Of a stretch of 64,000 nt of DNA, positions 59,769 to 64,000 are shown one piece after another. The position numbers and the translations under genes are program-made. The stretch's first letter is position 1. Every line of letters starts with the position of its first letter. The notes below the pieces were generated by a model. It was not told the origin of the DNA and searched no databases. It saw only the letters and a program-made list of their open reading frames with translations. The stretch is from RUG13409 sp045546135 (GTDB lineage Bacteria; Bacillota; Clostridia; Peptostreptococcales; Anaerovoracaceae). The DNA is taken from the NCBI GenBank assembly GCA_045546135.1, contig JAZQCD010000029.1, positions 47,635 to 111,634 of the forward strand, read 5' to 3'.

Positions 59769-61724
59769 GTGAATTATACTAAGTATGTGCTAAAGGACAC
59801 AGGCGAATTGACCGGCCTTCTCGAAGGAAAAGACGATCTGTTCCTTGTTTCCTGCAACAAGTGCTTTAAGGAGTTCGAAACTGTAGAAGAGCCCGATCTT
59901 AAGGAGTTTTATGATCTGGCAAAAGAGCAGGGAAAGAACATCGTAGGCTGCAAGTCTGTGGATTTTCTCTGCAACAGAGTTCAGACCGAAAAAAGCCTTG
60001 ACGGCATAGTCCCGGAGGGAACGAAAAATGTGGTCGTCATCTCCTGCGGACTGGGTATTCAGACAGTTGCCGATATGGAGGAACTGCCGGTATATGCGGC
60101 GACCGATTCCCTGAACTATATCGGATTCCATGGCATGGCTCTTACGAAGAAGACCTGCGATGCATGCAATCAGTGCTACCTCAACATTACAGGAGGTATA
60201 TGCCCGATAGTAGACTGCACCAAGAGCCTTATCAACGGACAGTGCGGAGGAGCAAAGAACGGTAAATGCGAGATAGATCCTTCAAAGGATTGCGCATGGG
60301 AAAAGATCTACAGAAGACTTGAAAAACAGGGACGTCTCGAAGAGTTCGCAGATCAGCCCGTACAGCTTCGCGATTATTCTAAAGTCAACTTCAAGGCTGT
60401 AAACGAGTTCGTAAAGAGCGTAAGGGAAGACAGATTCGAAGGATATTACGGAGGAGTACATCCAAGTGAGAGAAAAGAGCTCACAGAGCATATGGCTCCT
60501 GTAGTTTTCCCTGTACCGGAAGAAGTCGTGATCCCAATGAACATGGCAGCAGGTGCTCCTGCAACCCCTATAGTAAAGGTCGGTGACTATGTAAAGATGG
60601 GACAGAAAATAGCAGATCCTTCTGCTTTCATCAGCTGCAGCGTACACTCAAGCGTAAGCGGAACAGTCACAGCCATAGAAGAGCGCCTTACAAGCAAGGG
60701 AAAGGCATGCTGCGTAGTCATAAAGAACGACAAAAAGGATGTTCTTGATGATTCAGTAAAGCCCGAAAAGAAACTTGAAGAGCTCACTCCCGATGAGATA
60801 GTAGAGATCGTGAAGGATAAGGGCATAGCAGGAATGGGCGGTGCCGCATTCCCGACCTATGTAAAGCTCAAACCGGGCAAACCAATAGACTATGTCCTCA
60901 TCAACGGAAGCGAGTGCGAGCCTCTCATCACAGCAGACCACAGAGCTCTCCTTGCATACGCAGATGAAGTCATTTACGGACTATCTGCAGTAATGAAAGC
61001 AGTAGACGCTCCAAAGGGATATATAGTTATAGAGGATAACAAGCAGGATGCCATAGAGCTCTTAAGATCCAAACTCGAAGGATGCGAGACAATAGAAGTC
61101 TTTGAAGCAAAGACCAAATATCCTCAGGGCGCAGAAAAGATGCTCATAAAACGTGTCACAGGACGCATGGTCCCGTCAGGCGGACTTCCTGCAGATGCAG
61201 GCTGCGTCGTATGCAACGTAAGCACTGTAAAAGCTATTTCAGACGCCATTCAAAAGGGAATGCCTTTGATCGAAAGGATAGTTACTGTATCCGGCGAAAG
61301 AGTTGCTCATCCGGGCAACTACATCGTAAGGATAGGAACAGATGCTTCAGAGATCATAGATTACTGCGGAGGAATACCGGGAGACAACTATACAGTCAAG
61401 ATGGGCGGACCTATGATGGGCGCTGTTCTTGAAAACCTGGAAGTTCCGGTGATCAAGGGTACCAACGGACTCATTGCCGTTGAAGCAGATCATCCAATCG
61501 CGCAGGACTGCATCAAGTGCGGACGCTGCATGGATGTATGCCCGATGGAACTCAAACCGCTTTACTTCTCAAAATATGCAGGCGAAGGAAATGCAGAAGG
61601 CTTCAAATCTCAGAATGTCATGGACTGCATGGAGTGCGGATGCTGCGAATATATCTGCTCATCCAAGATCCCGCTTGTCAGCTGCATAAGAACAGGAAAA
61701 TCTTTAGTAAGGGGGATGAAGTAA
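59769..61724 (+). CDS. MetV-RnfC fusion (MTHFR C-terminal zinc/Fe-S domain fused to RnfC-like subunit)
   Basis: 651 residues, GTG start 6 nt after AAAGGAG. Residues 1-205 are MetV-like, cysteine rich: SCNKCFKEFE, CDACNQCYLNITGGICP, INGQCGGAKNGKCE. Residues about 245-651 are RnfC-like: barrel-sandwich PMNMAAGAPATPIVKVGD, NADH/FMN site GIAGMGGAAFPTYVKL, and two 4Fe-4S motifs CIKCGRCMDVCP and CMECGCCEYIC. In acetogens MetF, MetV and RnfC2 form the methylene-THF reductase, RnfC2 bringing electrons from NADH. Here two of these are one chain. Followed by a second metV (1 nt) and metF. Confidence 0.9.
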   Translation: MNYTKYVLKDTGELTGLLEGKDDLFLVSCNKCFKEFETVEEPDLKEFYDLAKEQGKNIVGCKSVDFLCNRVQTEKSLDGIVPEGTKNVVVISCGLGIQTVADMEELPVYAATDSLNYIGFHGMALTKKTCDACNQCYLNITGGICPIVDCTKSLINGQCGGAKNGKCEIDPSKDCAWEKIYRRLEKQGRLEEFADQPVQLRDYSKVNFKAVNEFVKSVREDRFEGYYGGVHPSERKELTEHMAPVVFPVPEEVVIPMNMAAGAPATPIVKVGDYVKMGQKIADPSAFISCSVHSSVSGTVTAIEERLTSKGKACCVVIKNDKKDVLDDSVKPEKKLEELTPDEIVEIVKDKGIAGMGGAAFPTYVKLKPGKPIDYVLINGSECEPLITADHRALLAYADEVIYGLSAVMKAVDAPKGYIVIEDNKQDAIELLRSKLEGCETIEVFEAKTKYPQGAEKMLIKRVTGRMVPSGGLPADAGCVVCNVSTVKAISDAIQKGMPLIERIVTVSGERVAHPGNYIVRIGTDASEIIDYCGGIPGDNYTVKMGGPMMGAVLENLEVPVIKGTNGLIAVEADHPIAQDCIKCGRCMDVCPMELKPLYFSKYAGEGNAEGFKSQNVMDCMECGCCEYICSSKIPLVSCIRTGKSLVRGMK

Positions 61725-61725
61725 G

Positions 61726-62370
61726 ATGCTTATTACAAACATAAAATCAAAAGAATCTCTTGCTCCGCTCCTTGAAGGAAAGAAAGTCTTCGTCATCAAT
61801 TGCTATGGATGCAAGGAAGTAAGCTTTCCTGAAGCTGAAGCAAATGCATTCCAAAAGGAACTCAAAGAAGCAGGATGCCTTACAGGATGCTTTACTACAG
61901 ACTATATATGCAATCCTGACAACATGAAGAGACGCCTTGGATATTACGAAAAGGAGATATCAGAGGCTGATGCTATACTTGTATTCTCCTGCGGAGTAGG
62001 AGTACAGACAGTAGCAGAATACTACGATTGCAAACCGGTATATGCTGCATGTGATACCATGCATCTTCCGGGAGTCCAGGGAGTCACACCTCTTACTGTA
62101 GACTGCGGTCAGTGCGGACAATGCTACCTCAACCTTACGGGAGGTATATGCCCGATAACTGCATGTTCAAAGAGCCTTGTGAACGGACCCTGCGGCGGAA
62201 CCAAGGACGGCAAATGCGAAGTAAATCCGGATATGGAATGCGGATGGGAGAGGATATACAGAAAGCTCGAGGAACTTGGCAGACTTGATGAATTCAATTT
62301 CCCGACACAACTGCGCGACTTCTCCACCTTTATGGCTACAAAAGAAGCAAAGCATTCCGAGAATGAGTAA
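61726..62370 (+). CDS. metV: MetV-like methylenetetrahydrofolate reductase C-terminal-domain protein
   Basis: 214 residues, starting 1 nt after the fusion gene. Cysteine-rich MetV: INCYGCKEVSFP, TTDYICNPD, CGQCGQCYLNLTGGICP, VNGPCGGTKDGKCE. It aligns with the N-terminal part of the upstream fusion, so the operon has two MetV copies. MetV stabilises MetF and carries zinc or Fe-S centres. RBS lies in the fusion 3' end (AAGGGGGATGAAG). Confidence 0.9.
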   Translation: MLITNIKSKESLAPLLEGKKVFVINCYGCKEVSFPEAEANAFQKELKEAGCLTGCFTTDYICNPDNMKRRLGYYEKEISEADAILVFSCGVGVQTVAEYYDCKPVYAACDTMHLPGVQGVTPLTVDCGQCGQCYLNLTGGICPITACSKSLVNGPCGGTKDGKCEVNPDMECGWERIYRKLEELGRLDEFNFPTQLRDFSTFMATKEAKHSENE

Positions 62371-62388
62371 CGATAGGAGGAAATATAG

Positions 62389-63270
62389 ATGAAAGTTACT
62401 GAAAAATTTCAAAACGGCGGATTTGTAGTGACTGCAGAGGTCGGTCCTCCTAAAGGGATCCATGTAGAAGGTCTTGTGGAAGAGGCTAAGGAATACCTCA
62501 GCGATCTCGATGCTGTAAATATCACTGACTGCCAGTCAAGCGTACTTAGGCTCAGTTCCCTTGGTATGTGCAAGGCACTGAAAGATGCAGGACTCAACCC
62601 CATCTTCCAGCTCACATGCCGTGACAGGAACCGTATAGCCATCCAGGCTGACCTTATGGCAGCAGCAATGTTCGGTATAGACAACGTTCTTGCTCTTACA
62701 GGCGACTATACTACATTAGGTGACAACCCCCAGGCAAAACCTGTGTTCGATCTTGACTCCGTATCACTTCTTCATACCATGGTCACTCTCGAATCAGGAT
62801 TCGATCTTGGCGGAAATGCTCTTGACGGTGAACCACCTACATTTGCAAAGGGAGCAGTTGTATCTCCGTGCAGTGATTCTGTAGACGCACAGCTTGCAAA
62901 GATGGAAAGAAAGGTAGCTGCAGGCGCTGAATTCTTCCAGACTCAGGCAGTATTCGATTCCCAGAAGTTCATAAGCTTTATGGAAAAAGCAAAGAAGTTC
63001 GGAAAACCTGTTCAGCTCGGAGTCATAATTCCAAAGAATGCCGGAATGTGCAAGTTCATGAACAACAATGTTGCAGGTATATCCATTCCTCAGGAGATGA
63101 TAGACGAGCTTGCGGCTGATAAGGAAAGAGCAAAATCAGGTCAGACAGGACTTGAGATAGCTGCAAGGATCATCAGAGAGTGCAAAGACTACTGCCAGGG
63201 CGTTCATATCATGTCCCTTGGCTGGGAAGCAAAGATCCCGACTCTCATGGAGATGGCAGGACTTAAATAA
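62389..63270 (+). CDS. metF: Methylenetetrahydrofolate reductase
   Basis: 293 residues, TAGGAGGA before ATG. FMN/FAD TIM barrel with TAEVGPPKG (Glu near residue 16 is the conserved acid), LTCRDRNR, VLALTGDY and FFQTQAVFD. It makes 5-methyl-THF. In the company of MetV-RnfC it should use NADH-derived electrons as a multi-subunit complex, either for the Wood-Ljungdahl methyl branch or in reverse, to oxidise methyl groups. Confidence 0.95.
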   Translation: MKVTEKFQNGGFVVTAEVGPPKGIHVEGLVEEAKEYLSDLDAVNITDCQSSVLRLSSLGMCKALKDAGLNPIFQLTCRDRNRIAIQADLMAAAMFGIDNVLALTGDYTTLGDNPQAKPVFDLDSVSLLHTMVTLESGFDLGGNALDGEPPTFAKGAVVSPCSDSVDAQLAKMERKVAAGAEFFQTQAVFDSQKFISFMEKAKKFGKPVQLGVIIPKNAGMCKFMNNNVAGISIPQEMIDELAADKERAKSGQTGLEIAARIIRECKDYCQGVHIMSLGWEAKIPTLMEMAGLK

Positions 63271-63290
63271 AAGCCATAAGTGCTAAGTAT

Positions 63291-63322
63291 AAAAAAGCTG
63301 CGCCTTAAGGTGCAGCTTTTTT
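63291..63322 (+). terminator. Terminator after metF
   Basis: AAAAAAGCTGC / GCAGCTTTTTT stem with CGCCTTAAGGT-type loop and a T tract. Confidence 0.9.
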
Positions 63323-63329
63323 GCTGCTG

Positions 63330-63358
63330 TTGAATCATGAATTTCTTTGGGATATAAT
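63330..63358 (+). promoter_or_regulatory. Promoter of the UroD-family gene
   Basis: TTGAAT (63330-63335), 17-nt spacer, TATAAT (63353-63358); predicted +1 about 63365. Confidence 0.75.
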
Positions 63359-63399
63359 TAACACACGAAAAGTAATATGAAAAACGGAGGGATCAAAAC

Positions 63400-64000
63400 T
63401 TGAGCAGCAAGAAAGAAGCAAAGGCTTTAGCGGCAGAAAGAGCAAAGCTTTTTAGGGACCAGACATCCTTCATTCCCACAAAGAGGATACCTCATTTTGC
63501 AAGTGCCGTAACATGGAAGATCTTTGATGCAGGACACACCATAGATGAGGCAATAACTGATCACAAGCTCATGGAAGAGTGTGTACGCCATTTCCTCGAT
63601 ACATATTATGTCGATGGGCTCATCGATACCGGTATCAGGAATCAGTTTGAAGTGATGAAGGCCTTCGGATCTGACGGTTACTATTATTACACTCCTGAAG
63701 TAGTCGGAGTACATGATCATCATTACTGTAAGGTAGATGAGCTCATGGAATATCTTGAGGACCCTATAAAGTATGCATGGACCAAGATACTTCCTGAAAA
63801 ATACGGAGACGAATGGGCCGGGAAGAGCCTTGATACCTGGAAAAAGACCTTTAAGGAGTATGTCTCATATACCATGTTCGTCATACATATGGCAGGAGTC
63901 TCGGGAAGCTACGGAATACCCGTTACCGCTCCAAACAACCCGTCAAAGGGAGCCATAGATTTTGGCATGGAAGTACTAATGGCAAATCTTCTTGGTATGA
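63400..64000 (+). CDS. Uroporphyrinogen decarboxylase-family (corrinoid) methyltransferase, 3' truncated
   Basis: TTG start 8 nt after GGAGGGATC; the frame stays open for 200 codons to the window edge. Residues such as DQTSFIPTKRIPHFASA and the barrel segment PVTAPNNPSKGAIDFG fit the UroD-fold methyltransferases (MtaA/MtbA/demethylase type), not heme-pathway HemE. Such enzymes move methyl groups to or from corrinoid proteins. The corrinoid protein at 51008 and the MTHFR operon just upstream make a methyl-transfer role likely. Metal-binding residues lie beyond the edge. Confidence 0.75.
   Translation, partial: MSSKKEAKALAAERAKLFRDQTSFIPTKRIPHFASAVTWKIFDAGHTIDEAITDHKLMEECVRHFLDTYYVDGLIDTGIRNQFEVMKAFGSDGYYYYTPEVVGVHDHHYCKVDELMEYLEDPIKYAWTKILPEKYGDEWAGKSLDTWKKTFKEYVSYTMFVIHMAGVSGSYGIPVTAPNNPSKGAIDFGMEVLMANLLGM

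Noticed and set aside
1..64000. CRISPR arrays, insertion sequences, prophage
   Set aside because: No regularly spaced direct repeats, transposase, integrase or phage structural genes were seen on either strand.

Overview
The window reads as a gene-dense chromosomal segment from an anaerobic Clostridia-class Firmicute, most likely Lachnospiraceae or a close relative. This is inferred from the gene families, not from a database search. Supporting signs are strong Shine-Dalgarno sequences, TTGACA/TATAAT promoters, an IspH-ribosomal protein S1 fusion, group II ECF vitamin transporters, a Clostridia-style Tad pilus locus, a THF riboswitch, and methyl-branch one-carbon genes with a MetV-RnfC fusion. 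I saw no phage, insertion sequence, transposase or CRISPR array.

Layout. 1-2068: phoH (truncated)-ybeY-era. 2103-11435: a block between era and recO with an old-yellow-enzyme reductase, a BTAD regulator, a CotH/DUF4956/VTC surface-polymer cluster, a GNAT enzyme and a homocysteine methyltransferase. 11558-14417: recO, a DUF4342 protein and glyS. 14538-22206: Tad pilus locus (tadZ, tadA, tadB, tadC, a 48-residue Flp prepilin, pseudopilins), a C2H2-finger lipoprotein and a thioester/SpaA surface protein. 22273-30126: rarA, ispH-S1, a GH18-like secreted protein, rmuC, a phosphoesterase and a lipid kinase. 30184-30450: tRNA-Ser(CGA) followed by duplicated tRNA-tail hairpins. 30605-33946: a very large MscS-type channel with sensory ectodomains.

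34007-38149 is the most striking region. A consensus promoter drives a 32-codon leader peptide with eight Met codons. The last codons can pair with the arm and loop of a following terminator. Downstream lie metQ, metN, metI and a MalY-type lyase. This is the architecture of a methionine attenuator. The MetQ lipoprotein appears circularly permuted: the canonical C-terminal half comes first and the canonical N-terminal half second.

38268-49173: a threonine-aldolase-like gene, then a long minus-strand cobalamin salvage operon under a cobalamin riboswitch. Its order is lipoprotein, membrane-anchored transcobalamin-like protein, EcfT, fused EcfAA', S component, TIM-barrel enzyme, CobT, two CobU-like proteins, CobS and a CobC-like phosphatase. 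The logic is surface capture, ECF import, then lower-ligand assembly. 49271-63270 holds folate and corrinoid one-carbon metabolism: a PucR regulator divergent from a corrinoid protein, then fhs, fchA, 5-formyl-THF cyclo-ligase, a THF riboswitch with FolT, folC, and further on MetV-RnfC, MetV and MetF. A UroD-family methyltransferase runs off the right edge. B12 salvage, folate import and methyl-THF/corrinoid chemistry fit together metabolically.

Another recurring signal is that five genes (at 9837, 11558, 27349, 29203 and 57981) have a -10 box so close to the start codon that their mRNAs should be leaderless or nearly so.
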